This document shows, one piece after another, positions 8,177 through 16,938 of a stretch of 64,000 nt of DNA (within the stretch, counting starts at the first letter, position 1; each line of letters starts with the position of its first letter). Under the pieces are notes generated by a model that ran no database searches, had not been told where the DNA came from, and worked only from the letters and a program-made list of their open reading frames with translations. Where the stretch lies: the NCBI GenBank assembly GCA_965261455.1, contig OZ253453.1, forward strand, positions 496,001 through 560,000, written 5' to 3'. Source of the DNA: DAOUKH01 sp965261455. GTDB taxonomy: Bacteria > Chloroflexota > Dehalococcoidia > SHYB01. The position numbers and the translations under genes were made by a program.

Positions 8177-8296
8177 ATGGAGACCAGCGGGATGAAGGAG
8201 TTCCTCATCGTAGCCGTGGGCTTCTTGGTACTCTGCCTCTTGATCGTGCTTCCCCTCGAGTACGCGCTCACGGGGGAGATATGGCTGGGAGGCTAG
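8177..8296 (+). CDS. Small single-span membrane protein, 39 aa
   Basis: ATG with AGGAGG placed ten bases upstream, 46 bases after the dppC-like stop. The protein is METSGMKEF, then an about 20-residue hydrophobic helix (LIVAVGFLVLCLLIVLPL), then EYALTGEIWLGG. The strong ribosome-binding site and operon position support it as a gene. Function is unknown; it may be a small accessory subunit of the transporter. Confidence 0.6.
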   Translation: METSGMKEFLIVAVGFLVLCLLIVLPLEYALTGEIWLGG

Positions 8297-8349
8297 CTTC
8301 CCGGGGGAAGCTAGAGCGCTCCACGGAGTGCACTGAAGGGAGTTAGGGC

Positions 8350-8505
8350 ATGGAACAAGCCATGTGGGGTCTGGTATTCCTCGTCTGGTCACTCGGCGCG
8401 TTATTCGTCTTCATCGCCTTCGGTTCCGGGTGGGCGGTTGTCGAGCTCATCGCCGGAACAGGGCTCATGTACATCGGCGGCTTCATCTTGGCCGACCGAA
8501 CGTAG
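8350..8505 (+). CDS. Small membrane protein, 51 aa
   Basis: Fifty-three bases after the previous small gene, with an AAGGGA sequence before the ATG. The 51 residues form two hydrophobic stretches (WGLVFLVWSLGALFVFIAF and VVELIAGTGLMYIGGFIL) and end ADRT. Two helices would make a small hairpin membrane protein. It is followed by a hairpin terminator at 8584, which would close a dppB-dppC-small-small transcript. No homolog is recognised. Confidence 0.55.
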   Translation: MEQAMWGLVFLVWSLGALFVFIAFGSGWAVVELIAGTGLMYIGGFILADRT

Positions 8506-8583
8506 AGCAATCTATCGGTGTGTCGGTGAGGCCTAGCCTCCCTGGCTGCTCTTCACAGGATCGCCAGACACCGCGGGCGTTCG

Positions 8584-8613
8584 AACCCCTCGCCGCTACA
8601 CGGTAGAGGGGTT
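8584..8613 (+). terminator. Intrinsic terminator after ABC permease operon
   Basis: AACCCCTC and GAGGGGTT arms (8 bp) around a 14-base loop, followed by TCCTCTTCC. It lies 80 bases after the last small gene and before the convergent tandem CoA-transferase gene. Confidence 0.55.
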
Positions 8614-8721
8614 TCCTCTTCCAAGGGTCACCGAAGTCCACCCCCCCCCGCGCTTCCAGGGGCGCCCCTCCCCTTCCCGTAGGGGGTCTCCTGTGGCCGC
8701 TCTCCCCTCCGGCAAGTGCCT

Positions 8722-11187
8722 CTACACAAAGACGCCGGCGTCATCGAGGACGTCGAGGGTCTGGGGAGTGTAGCCGGCGAGCTCGCTAAGGACCGAGCGG
8801 GTGTGCTCGCCGAGGAGCGGCGCGGGGCGGCGAACGTGGCCGGCGAACGACTCGAAGCGCCAGGGTGGGCGCATGGTGATGAGCGGCCCCAGGCGCGGGT
8901 GCTCGGCCCGTCCGAAGTAGCCGCGCTCGCGAAGGTGGGGGTCACCGTGGATTTCGAGGTTGCTCATGGAGGGGAAAGCCGCCACACCGGCCGCTTGGAG
9001 TCGCCGTGCCGCCTCCATCGGCGGAAGAGCGCTCGTCCATGCCTCGATGATGGCGTCGAGGGCGGCCTCGTTCCGCTTACGTGCTTCGGCGTCGGCGAAG
9101 CGAGGATCGGCGGCGAGCCCGGCGCGTCCAATGACCCCGCACAATGCCGTCCACGCCGCGGCGGACGACGCGGCGACGCTGACCCATTGGTCGTCGCCCG
9201 CGCAGCGGTAGACGCCGTGGGGGGCCATCCAGGGGTGCGCGTTGGCCGCGCGCTGGGGGTCGCGTCCCGTGAGCGGCGCCTCGGCGAAGACATGGCCGAT
9301 CAGGCAGACAATCGAGGCGAAAGAGGCCACGTCGACGTGCCGCCCCCGTCCCGTCCGCGCCCGTTCGAGAAGCGCCGCCTGGAGGGCGAAGGCGATGGAC
9401 GCCGAGGCGCGCACGTCCACCGGCGTCTGCGTCACCGTCGGCGGGCCGTCGGCGTAGCCGGTGATGCTGCCGAGGCCGCTCGACCCGGCGAAAACGGCGG
9501 CGATTGCGGGGTAGTCCTTGCGCGGGCCGACCGGCCCGAAGCCCGAGGCGGAGAGCGTGACCAGCGTTGGGTTGTGTTGGCGCAGCACCTCAGGGCCGAG
9601 CGCGAGCGTCTCCATCACGCCGGGGCGCATGTTGTCGACGACGGCGTCACACGTCTTGACGAGGTCGTAGACCACGTCGAGCGCCTCGGGGCGCTTGAGG
9701 TCGAGGACGATGCTCTGCTTGTTCAGGTTGACGTAGGCGAAGTCGTGAGAGCGGTCGGGATCGGTGCCGGGGACGGGCACGAAGTTCTCGAATCGCGCCG
9801 TATCGAGGCGGCGCGACGACTCCACCTTGATGACCTCTGCGCCAAGGCAGCTGAGGAGGTGCGTGGCGAAGGGGCCGGCGAGGATCCAGGTGAACTCGAG
9901 GATGCGGACGCCTTCGAGCGGCAGGGTAGGGCCTCCCCGCCGTGTGGGTGACGTCGGAACGACGGAGTTTGGCTGGCCGACCTCGGTGAGGACGGCGGCG
10001 GTGTGCTCGCTGAGGCGGGGCGCCCGGGGTATTTCGCGCGCTTGGGCCCCGTCTCGCTTGTCGGCCGCCTGCAGAGTAGAGAAGTACAGAGGTCGGGGAA
10101 GGCGGAGGCGGGCGCCGCTGGAGGCCTCGACCTCCCCGAAGAGTCCGATGGCGCGCACCTGCTCGCTCGCGGCGACCTGGGGCGGCGTGGGGAAGTAGGC
10201 CGCGATCATGCCTCGGCTTTCCATAAGGTCAAAGACGGCTTCACCTTCCCTATCGGCGAGCCAGCCGGCGATCTCATCGAAGACGGCGGGGAGGTTGGCG
10301 AGGCGGGCCTCGACGGTGGCGAAGCGAGGGTCGGTGGCGAGCTCGGGGCGCTCCATGAGCGTGGTCAGGCGCTCGAACTGCTCCTGCCGGTGGAAGGTGA
10401 GGAAAATCACGCCGTCCTTGCAAGGGAAGAGGACCTGGTTGGGCGTACTGGGGCCGTAGCGCGCCGATGGCCGGCCTCGGTTGACGCCGAAGTCGAGGCT
10501 TTGGCGGTTGGCGAGCAGCTCGGCCTCCCACCGCGACACGTCCACGCGCTGCCCGAGACCGGTGGCGTCCCGGACGGCGAGCGCGGCCAACGCCGCCATC
10601 GCGCCGACGAGGCCGGCGGTGGAGTCGGCGATGAGGCCGCCGATCTGCACCGGCGGCCTCTGCCCGAAGACCTCCCGCGGATGGCCGATGGCGCCGGGCA
10701 TGGTGTAGCCCTCGCCGCCGGCGTGCGAGATGGTGAGGTGCTCCGCATTCCAACCGGCGTAAGGCCCCGTGAGCCCGAACGGGGTGATCGAGACGTGCAC
10801 GAGGGCCGGATTCGCCGCCGCGAAGGAGTCGAGGCCGCCGGGAGGCGCGTCGTCGATCAGGACGTCGGCGCGCGTGGTGAGGGCCGCCAGTGCCCGCTGT
10901 CCCGTGTCCGTTTCGGGGTCGAGGACCACGCTTTCCTTGCCGGCGTTGCCGTAGATGAAGAGACCGCTGCGCTCGGGGTCGGGGCCCGCTGAAGGGAAGG
11001 GGCCGTAAGCCCGCGAAGGGTCGCCTTCCGGCGGCTCGACCTTGACGACGCGCGCGCCAAGGTCGCGGAGGAGTCTGCCGCAATAGGCGGCAGCGTGGGT
11101 GCGCGCCGCCTCGACCACGAGCGCCCCTCGAAGAGGAGCGAGCGGCGGCTGGGTGGCCAAGGCGGGGTCTAGGAGGCTTTGCGCCAC
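8722..11187 (-). CDS. Tandem CaiB/BaiF CoA-transferase fusion
   Basis: One polypeptide of about 820 residues contains two complete family III CoA-transferase domains, linked near the segment reading TSPTRRGGPTLPLEGVRILEF. Each half has its own AxVVKVE or AEVIKVE motif and a xxFGLTGPY or SGFGPVGP motif. The catalytic Asp is present in both halves by manual alignment (IADSTAG and TPVDVRA). The frame runs open further upstream through the DUF35 gene, but residues there are Arg/Gly/His-rich antisense-like filler, so the start is near 11187 (GTG); TTG 11160 and GTG 11118 are alternatives. It overlaps the DUF35 gene by 19 bases and ends the CaiB-thiolase-thiolase-DUF35 operon. Confidence 0.85.
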   Translation of the reverse strand: MAQSLLDPALATQPPLAPLRGALVVEAARTHAAAYCGRLLRDLGARVVKVEPPEGDPSRAYGPFPSAGPDPERSGLFIYGNAGKESVVLDPETDTGQRALAALTTRADVLIDDAPPGGLDSFAAANPALVHVSITPFGLTGPYAGWNAEHLTISHAGGEGYTMPGAIGHPREVFGQRPPVQIGGLIADSTAGLVGAMAALAALAVRDATGLGQRVDVSRWEAELLANRQSLDFGVNRGRPSARYGPSTPNQVLFPCKDGVIFLTFHRQEQFERLTTLMERPELATDPRFATVEARLANLPAVFDEIAGWLADREGEAVFDLMESRGMIAAYFPTPPQVAASEQVRAIGLFGEVEASSGARLRLPRPLYFSTLQAADKRDGAQAREIPRAPRLSEHTAAVLTEVGQPNSVVPTSPTRRGGPTLPLEGVRILEFTWILAGPFATHLLSCLGAEVIKVESSRRLDTARFENFVPVPGTDPDRSHDFAYVNLNKQSIVLDLKRPEALDVVYDLVKTCDAVVDNMRPGVMETLALGPEVLRQHNPTLVTLSASGFGPVGPRKDYPAIAAVFAGSSGLGSITGYADGPPTVTQTPVDVRASASIAFALQAALLERARTGRGRHVDVASFASIVCLIGHVFAEAPLTGRDPQRAANAHPWMAPHGVYRCAGDDQWVSVAASSAAAWTALCGVIGRAGLAADPRFADAEARKRNEAALDAIIEAWTSALPPMEAARRLQAAGVAAFPSMSNLEIHGDPHLRERGYFGRAEHPRLGPLITMRPPWRFESFAGHVRRPAPLLGEHTRSVLSELAGYTPQTLDVLDDAGVFV

Positions 11188-11612
11188 TGGGGCAGGCTGA
11201 TGTCCTCGGCCACGTCCTCGAACGCGACCTCGACGGCCATGCCGATGGCGACCTCTTCGGGGGCGACGTCCATGAGCCGGCCCACCATGTAGACCTCGCC
11301 CTCGTCGAGCTTCACCACGCCAACCGGCAGCGGGACCTTGTCGGCGAAATAGGGCAGCACGGGGTGGTGGGCGATGGTGTAGCTGTAGACCGTTCCCTTG
11401 CCGCTCAGCTTCTCCCACTCGAAGTTCATCGAGTGACACTCAGGGCAGGCGGGCCGGGGATAGTAGCGCAGCGCGCCGCACTGGGAGCACTTCTGTAAGC
11501 GGAGTTCGTGCGACTTGCAGTACTCCCAGAACTTGTAGTTGTCCCACGAGGGCTGAGGCAGGGGCAGCCCCGCATAGGGCGCGAAGGAGGGATTAGGGGT
11601 GCTCTGGGTCAT
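11169..11612 (-). CDS. DUF35 Zn-ribbon / OB-fold protein partner of thiolase
   Basis: A 147-residue protein: an N-terminal helix, a rubredoxin-like zinc ribbon with two CxxC pairs (CSQCG and CPEC, about residues 42-61) and a C-terminal OB fold (GTVYSYTIAHHP onward). DUF35 proteins pair with thiolase-fold enzymes; in steroid side-chain degradation the DUF35 domain of ChsH2 binds the thiolase-like aldolase Ltp2. The gene directly follows two thiolase-like genes (18-base gap), so it should form the same kind of complex. It likely helps bind acyl-CoA or stabilise the partner. Confidence 0.9.
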   Translation of the reverse strand: MTQSTPNPSFAPYAGLPLPQPSWDNYKFWEYCKSHELRLQKCSQCGALRYYPRPACPECHSMNFEWEKLSGKGTVYSYTIAHHPVLPYFADKVPLPVGVVKLDEGEVYMVGRLMDVAPEEVAIGMAVEVAFEDVAEDISLPQWRKAS

Positions 11613-11630
11613 GGTGGCCGCTCCGTTGAC

Positions 11631-12827
11631 TTAGTTGCTCCGTAGGATGAACGCGCCGCAGGGGTCGCTGAGCGCCTCGATGACGACGACCGCCTGGGCG
11701 TCGGGGACTTGTGAGGTGGACGTTCCGCGAATCTGGCGCACCGCCTCGTTCACGTTGTTGAAGCCGTGGATGAAGGCTTCGGAGTGCTGGCCGCCGTGGG
11801 TGTTCACCGGCAGCCGACCGTCGGGGGCGATCAGCGCCCCGCCCTCGGTGAAGGCGCCGCCCTCGCCGCGGCCGCAGAAGCCGAGGTCTTCGATGGAGAG
11901 GATGACGAAGGACGTGAAGTGGTCGTAGGCCATGAGCGCCGATATCTGGTCGTGAGTGAAGTCGGACTGAGCAAAGAGGCGCTCGCCGAGGCGCGGGCCC
12001 GTGACCTCGCGGTCCCACCGCCCCCGGTGGAACCACTCGGTGAGCTGATAGTGGGCGGGCTGGTTGCTCTGGGTGTAGGCGTGGAAGAAAGCAGGCGGCT
12101 GCGGCGCGTCCTTGGCGTAGTCGGCGCGGGAGACGACGACGGCGCAGGCCCCGTCGGTCTCGATGCAGCAGTCGAGCAGACGGAGGGGAGACGAGATCAT
12201 GCGCGAGTTGTTGTGGTCGTCGAGCGTGATGGGGGCGCGCATCACGGCGTTGGGATTGCGCGACCCGTGGGTGCGGAGCGCGACGGCCACGTTGCCCAGG
12301 TGGTCTTCGGTCCAGCCGTAGTCGTGCATGTAGCGGGTTGTTATCGCGGCGGCCTCCTGCACCGGACTCTGGAGGCCGAAGGGGACGTGATACTGCCAGC
12401 CGTTGAGGAGGCGGGGCTCGACCTTCTCCCACGGACGGCCCCCCTCGTTCGTGCCGGGGCCGAATATGGACTTGCGTCCCCGTGCCCGCGAGCGGAACGC
12501 GACGAGGTGGTTGCACTGCCCTGCCGCCACGCCCAGGGCTCCGTGGGCCAGGGTCGAGGCGTAGGAGCCGCCCCCGTGGGGCTGCGATACGTAGTAGCTG
12601 ATGTTCCCCAGCCCTAGAAGCTGGTACATGTAGTTGTTGAAGCCCTCGTACTGGAGGTTGTACGTCGAGAGGCCGTCGATGTCCTCCGGCTTCAGGCCGG
12701 CGTCGTCGATGGCCTTGAAGATGGCCTCGGCGGCCATGTCCCACTCGGACCGGTTCAGGCCGCGCGAGTACTCCGTCTGGCCGATGCCGGTGATCGCCGC
12801 CTGGTCTTGCCACCACAGCTTCGTCAT
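11631..12827 (-). CDS. Thiolase-like protein (SCP-x / Ltp2 type), copy 2
   Basis: A 398-residue thiolase fold of the lipid-transfer/SCP-x type: AAITGIGQTEYSRG at the start, DDAGLKPEDIDGL and a C-terminal PVNTHGGQHSEAFIHGFNN block. Where true thiolases carry the nucleophilic Cys this protein reads PHGGGSYAS, with no Cys, so it should not form the usual acyl-enzyme. Such proteins act with DUF35 partners, for example as retro-aldolases on CoA thioesters (Ltp2), and a DUF35 gene follows at 11612. It is clearly a paralog of the next gene upstream along the whole length. Confidence 0.88.
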   Translation of the reverse strand: MTKLWWQDQAAITGIGQTEYSRGLNRSEWDMAAEAIFKAIDDAGLKPEDIDGLSTYNLQYEGFNNYMYQLLGLGNISYYVSQPHGGGSYASTLAHGALGVAAGQCNHLVAFRSRARGRKSIFGPGTNEGGRPWEKVEPRLLNGWQYHVPFGLQSPVQEAAAITTRYMHDYGWTEDHLGNVAVALRTHGSRNPNAVMRAPITLDDHNNSRMISSPLRLLDCCIETDGACAVVVSRADYAKDAPQPPAFFHAYTQSNQPAHYQLTEWFHRGRWDREVTGPRLGERLFAQSDFTHDQISALMAYDHFTSFVILSIEDLGFCGRGEGGAFTEGGALIAPDGRLPVNTHGGQHSEAFIHGFNNVNEAVRQIRGTSTSQVPDAQAVVVIEALSDPCGAFILRSN

Positions 12828-12837
12828 GAAGAGCCTC

Positions 12838-14028
12838 TTAGTCCGCCCGCAGGATGAAGGCGCCGGTCGGGTCGCTGCTGGCCGCGGAGACGACGACGGC
12901 CTTCGCGTCCGGCACCTGCGTCGTGGACGTTCCGCGAATCTGCCGGACCGCCTCGGGTACGTTATTGAAACCGTGGATGAATGCCTCCGAGTGCTGACCG
13001 CCGTGCGTATTCACCGGCAGCCGCCCGTCGGGGCCTTCGAGCGCGCCGTTCTCGGAGAAGGCGCCGCCCTCGCCGCGCTCGCAGAAACCCAAGTCCTCCA
13101 GGGCCAGCAGCACCATCGGCGTGAAGTGGTCGTAAAGCATGGCGGCGTCGATGTCGCCGGGCTTGAAGTCCGAATGCTCGAAGAGGCGGCGCCCGAGCTC
13201 CAGGGCCATGTCGTCCCGCTTCCAGCGCCACCACTCGGTGAGGTGGTAGTGCGCCGGCTGGGTGTGCTGGGCGACGGCGTGGATGATAGCGGGCGCGTGT
13301 CGCAGGTTTCGCGCCTCCTCGATGCGGGAGACGACCACAGCGACGGCGCCATCGGTCTCGATACAGCAATCGAGCAGGCGGATGGGATCGGCGATCACGC
13401 GGGACTCGTGATGCTCCTCGCGGGTGATTGGGCCGCGTCGCCCCATGACGGAGAGCGGATTGCGGACGGCGTGCTTGCGCATCGCGATGGAGACGTTGGC
13501 GAAGTGGTCTTCGGTAATGCCGTAGTCGTGCATGTAGCGCTGCGCGATGCAGGCCATCTCCTGCACCGGGTTCATCATGCCGAACGGCCGGAAGTACTGC
13601 ATCGTACTGGGGATGCGGGCCTCCACCTTCTCCCACGGACGCCCGCCCTGGTCCCCGCCGGGCCCGAAGACGGACTTGCGGCCTCGGGCGCGGGACCGGA
13701 AGGCGATGACGTGGTTACAGAGGCCGGTGGCGACGCCCATCGCGGCGGAGAGAATCACCCCGCCGTAGGACCCGCCGCCGTGGGGCTGATCGGCGTAGTA
13801 AGTGATCTCGCCGAGGCCGACGGTGCCGTGGATCCAGTTCTCCCACTCGTCCTGCATGTGGTAGCGGGACATCCCGTCGATGTCCCCGGGCTTGAGGCCG
13901 GCGTCGTCGATGGCCTTGAAGATGGCCTCCGCGGTCATGTCCATGACGCTGCGGTTGAGCCCCTGGGAGAACTCCGTCTGGCCGATGCCGGTGATGGCGG
14001 CTACGTCTTGGAGGGGAGTCTTGGCCAT
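12838..14028 (-). CDS. Thiolase-like protein (SCP-x / Ltp2 type), copy 1
   Basis: A 396-residue paralog of the adjacent gene with the same landmarks: AAITGIGQTEFSQG, DDAGLKPGDIDGM, ARGRKSVFGPGG, LLDCCIETDGA and PVNTHGGQHSEAFIHGFNN. The active-site Cys position again reads PHGGGSYGG. Ten bases separate the two genes and the frameshifted CoA-transferase gene ends 49 bases upstream, so all are read as one operon. Two non-identical thiolase subunits plus one DUF35 subunit suggest a hetero-oligomeric CoA-dependent lyase or aldolase. Substrate unknown. Confidence 0.88.
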   Translation of the reverse strand: MAKTPLQDVAAITGIGQTEFSQGLNRSVMDMTAEAIFKAIDDAGLKPGDIDGMSRYHMQDEWENWIHGTVGLGEITYYADQPHGGGSYGGVILSAAMGVATGLCNHVIAFRSRARGRKSVFGPGGDQGGRPWEKVEARIPSTMQYFRPFGMMNPVQEMACIAQRYMHDYGITEDHFANVSIAMRKHAVRNPLSVMGRRGPITREEHHESRVIADPIRLLDCCIETDGAVAVVVSRIEEARNLRHAPAIIHAVAQHTQPAHYHLTEWWRWKRDDMALELGRRLFEHSDFKPGDIDAAMLYDHFTPMVLLALEDLGFCERGEGGAFSENGALEGPDGRLPVNTHGGQHSEAFIHGFNNVPEAVRQIRGTSTTQVPDAKAVVVSAASSDPTGAFILRAD

Positions 14029-14077
14029 GAAGACATGCTCGCTTGGTCTTGACAGAATGCGCGGCGCCGGAGCGCGC

Positions 14078-15299
14078 CTAGATGACCCCGCGCTCGCGGA
14101 AGCCCTCGATCTGATCCCAGTCGTAGCCGTTGGCGAGCAGGACCTCTTCGGTGTGCTGGCCGAACTCGGGGGCGGAGCGGCGGGCGTAGCCGGGGGTCTC
14201 GCTGAGCGCGACGGGCACGCCGACCTCGGTGAGCTCGCCGAGCTCGGGGTGCGGCACCTGCGTGATGTAGCCGTTCTCCAACACCTGCGGGTCGTGGCGC
14301 AGTTGGGGGTAATCCTGGACGGGGGCGCTCGATATCTGGCGCGCCGCGAACTCCTTCAGCCAGTGGTCGCGCGGCTTGGTGAGGAAGATCTTGTCGAGGA
14401 TACGGATGAGCTCCTCTGATCTCGATTGGCGGGCGTTGTGGTCCTTGAACCGAGGTTCGTCTTCGAGGTGCGCAATATCCATGACGCGGGTGAAATCGCT
14501 CCAGTAGCGGTCGGACTGGGGGCAGCCGATGGCGAGCCAGTTCCCGTCGCCGCACTTGTAGATGTTCCACAGGGCGTTCTGAGTGGTCTCGCGCGGCGGG
14601 TTCTTGGGGAGGTCGCCGTTGAGGAGATAGCCGTTGAGGGCGAGGGCCTGCATCATGACGACGGAGCCGAGTTGCGAGGTCTGGACGTGCTGCCCTACGC
14701 CGAAGCGCGCGCGCGATGATGGCGAGGAGCACGCCATAGGCGAGGACGACGGCGCCGACCTGGTCGGCCTGGCCGCCGGCGACCCGGTAGGCCACGTTGC
14801 CCTCTTCATCGTGGCTCATGAGCCACATATGGCCGCTGCGCGCCGAGCCGAGGATGTCCATGACGCCGAGGTGGGCGTCGGGGCCCTTCGGCCCCAGGCC
14901 GTTCGACGAGCCGTAGATGATGCGCGGGTTGATCTTGCGCACCGTCTCGTAGTCGACGCCGAGCTTCTCGACGACGCCCTTGCGGAAGTTCTGCGTCACC
15001 ACGTCGGCCTTCTCGACGAGGCGGTAGAAGATCTCGCGCCCCTCCGGCTCCTTCAGGTCGATGGTCATCGCCCGCTTGTTGCGGTTCATCGTCTGGAAGT
15101 AGTGGTTGACCGGCCGCTCGGTGGGGAGATAGACGCGGGTCACGCGGCCCGGGTCGCCTTTCACCGGGTCTTCGACCTTGATGACGTCGGCCCCCATGTC
15201 GGAGAGCATGGCCGTGGCCCACGGCCCGTTCTGCCAGATCGTCATGTCCAGCACGGTGATGCCGTCGAGGGGGGAGCGCGCTCCGTTGGCCGAGGTCAT
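14078..15299 (-). pseudogene. CaiB/BaiF CoA-transferase with single-base frameshift
   Basis: The ATG at 15299 has AGGAGG six bases upstream and opens a normal family III CoA-transferase (PLDGITVLDMTIWQNGPWAT, ADVIKVEDP, GSSNGLGPKGP, AGGQADQVGAV with the catalytic Asp). Near 14700-14712, in a CG dinucleotide run, the reading frame slips after LLAIIARA and the family sequence resumes in another frame as FGVGQHVQTSQLGSVV, ending at 14078. The span is one base more than 407 codons, so one extra base explains it. Either the gene is broken or the run is a sequencing error. First gene of the thiolase operon. Confidence 0.82.
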
Positions 15300-15366
15300 T
15301 GCGCCTCCTAAATCACCCAACCCTCCCCCTTGGAGAGGGCGAAGCCGGGGCTGGGTGGAGCGTACT

Positions 15367-15981
15367 CTAAGCCCGACCCTGGGGGGTGTCAACGAGGCCC
15401 GCGCCGCCGCGGGCCAGCCGGTCGGCGACCGGGGCGGCGAGGGTTGCGGCGGCAAGCAAGATCGCGCAGACCATGACGGCGAGCCAGTAGCGCCCCATGT
15501 CGAGCTGGGCGAGGATGCCGACGATGATCAGGAGCGCGGTGAGGGCGGTAAGCTTGTAGGAGCCAACTTGCAGCCAGCGCGAGAAGCCGGGCGTCGCCGC
15601 GAGGCGGCTCATCAGAGCGGCGAGGTTGGTTGCCACGGCCAGTGTGGCGATGATGCCCGACGCCCTCCCGTAGCCTTCGGACAATACGGCTTCCCCACCC
15701 CAGAGGAGAATGATCACCAGCACGGCAATAACGGCGGTCGAGGCGATTCCGGCCCATCCCAGCGCCCGTAGGCCGCGTTCTATCGCGTTCGTGCTTGGCA
15801 CGGCGAGGAAGACCATCCCCGCGATGGTGCCCACGGTGGCGAGGATCCGCTGCTCCAACGTGTCGAACTTGTTGATGATGACTAGGACGATGGCGACGAG
15901 CGCGACGGCAACGATGGCGAAGATCAACGCCGTGAGCGCGATGCGTGTAGGCGTCCACAGCGTTTCCCGCGACGGCTCCAT
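15367..15981 (-). CDS. Six-span integral membrane protein, unknown function
   Basis: The 204 residues contain about six hydrophobic helices (for example IALTALIFAIVAVALVAIVL, ILATVGTIAGMVFLAVP, IIATLAVATNLAALMS, YWLAVMVCAILLAAATLAAP). No family motif is recognised and there is no signal for transport or catalysis. The start is placed at ATG 15981, eight bases after a TACAAT box, so it may be translated leaderless. It ends 68 bases before the CoA-transferase gene on the same strand. Confidence 0.72.
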   Translation of the reverse strand: MEPSRETLWTPTRIALTALIFAIVAVALVAIVLVIINKFDTLEQRILATVGTIAGMVFLAVPSTNAIERGLRALGWAGIASTAVIAVLVIILLWGGEAVLSEGYGRASGIIATLAVATNLAALMSRLAATPGFSRWLQVGSYKLTALTALLIIVGILAQLDMGRYWLAVMVCAILLAAATLAAPVADRLARGGAGLVDTPQGRA

Positions 15982-15989
15982 GGGGCGCC

Positions 15990-15995
15990 ATTGTA
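15990..15995 (-). promoter_or_regulatory. -10 box TACAAT, possible leaderless start
   Basis: TACAAT ends eight bases before the ATG at 15981 on the minus strand, so transcription would begin at or next to the start codon. No ribosome-binding site is visible. Confidence 0.5.
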
Positions 15996-16033
15996 CTGTT
16001 CGCAGGCGCGCCGCGCACCGGCGCCTCCCTCCC

Positions 16034-16057
16034 GTAGGGGCGATTTACGAATCGCCC
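16034..16057. repeat. Intergenic hairpin repeat (GTAGGGGCGA type)
   Basis: GTAGGGGCGATT, TACG loop, AATCGCCC: an 8-bp stem followed by TCCCCTCC. The same head GTAGGGGCGA with a different stem occurs at 39071, indicating an interspersed repeat with compensatory changes. Confidence 0.5.
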
Positions 16058-16152
16058 TCCCCTCCGGTCCCTTGGGTACCCTGGGCCTAGGAGAGCGTCG
16101 TGTATCATGGGCCGGCACCGCGCGCGAGGGTGGGCGCAGGGAGGCGACGAAC

Positions 16153-16845
16153 ATGCTCCGCCGCACGATGATCTTGAAGCTGAGACCGGGGGTAACCCAA
16201 GAGCAGCGCGATCTGCTGGAGCACGTCATTTCCGCGGCGCCGGAGCATATCCCCGCCATGCACGAATGCGCCATGGCGCGGAACCTCAACGAGTCCGCCG
16301 ACCGCGACTACGTCTGGGAACTGCTTGCCGAGGACATACTCTCGGTGCGGACGCATCCCTATCACGACAACGAGTTGAACGCCGCGGTCCGCCCCACCGT
16401 TGAGATGTTGGACATCGCCTATACCGATCCCATCGACGTGCAAATCCCCGAGCCGGGACTGCGGGACGTGGTGAAGGTGACCATGCTCGTGGAGTTGCGC
16501 GGCGACCTCGCTGACGAGACGAAGCGGGAGTACGTAGAGGGAATGGCCACGGCGTTCGCCGAGATACCGGAGCTACGCAATCAGGTCCTCAGCCGCGCCG
16601 TCCCGCCGGCGGGACCGATGCCGATCGCCGGCCCTGAACGGTGGACCCACGTCGTCGAGCAGGAATTCGCCGGTATGGAGGGGATGGCGGGGTACCTCGC
16701 ATCGCCCGCCCACGAGGCGCTGGCGCAGCGTTGGCGCTGGGCCGACCCGTCCCCCATCCTGAACGTGCGCCGGGTGTTCTACCGCCATCCCACAAGCGTG
16801 CTCGCATGGTACGAGCGCGTCACGGACGGCACGGCGGCAACCTAG
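16153..16845 (+). CDS. Double Dabb (dimeric alpha-beta barrel) domain protein
   Basis: Start chosen at ATG 16153, preceded by GGGAGGCGACGAAC; an upstream open stretch has no protein-like sequence. The 230 residues hold two stress-responsive A/B-barrel domains: the first begins MLRRTMILKLRPGVTQEQRD, the second about residue 105 with VVKVTMLVELRGD. Each repeats the helix between strands with a conserved acidic and His pattern (HVVEQEF in the second). Such domains occur in small ligand-binding or cofactor-independent oxygenase-like enzymes. Followed 93 bases later by an SDR gene. Function is not predictable beyond the fold. Confidence 0.75.
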   Translation: MLRRTMILKLRPGVTQEQRDLLEHVISAAPEHIPAMHECAMARNLNESADRDYVWELLAEDILSVRTHPYHDNELNAAVRPTVEMLDIAYTDPIDVQIPEPGLRDVVKVTMLVELRGDLADETKREYVEGMATAFAEIPELRNQVLSRAVPPAGPMPIAGPERWTHVVEQEFAGMEGMAGYLASPAHEALAQRWRWADPSPILNVRRVFYRHPTSVLAWYERVTDGTAAT

Positions 16846-16938
16846 CCCCGTTCGCCGCGACCGGCGCGTCCTGCTACACTCCGCCTCGAATTGGGCGGGC
16901 CTCGACGTGTCACAGGTCCACTCCCGTTGGGGGCGAGT

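Noticed and set aside
8540..8600. TTCGAAC resembling a tRNA T-loop
   Set aside because: The flanking five bases do not form a T stem and no acceptor or anticodon stem could be placed on either strand; the region fits a terminator hairpin instead.
11188..11439. N-terminal extension of the tandem CoA-transferase at 8722
   Set aside because: The frame is open but lies over the DUF35 gene and reads as Arg/Gly/His-rich antisense-like sequence; the family fold begins after about 11187.
12634..14052. Long plus-strand frame opposite the thiolase genes
   Set aside because: High-GC antisense shadow; composition is Val/Gly/Asp/Arg-rich with no motif, whereas the minus strand has clear thiolases. Similar long shadows opposite 39.2-42 kb, 53.9-55.6 kb and 60.6-62 kb were left out for the same reason.
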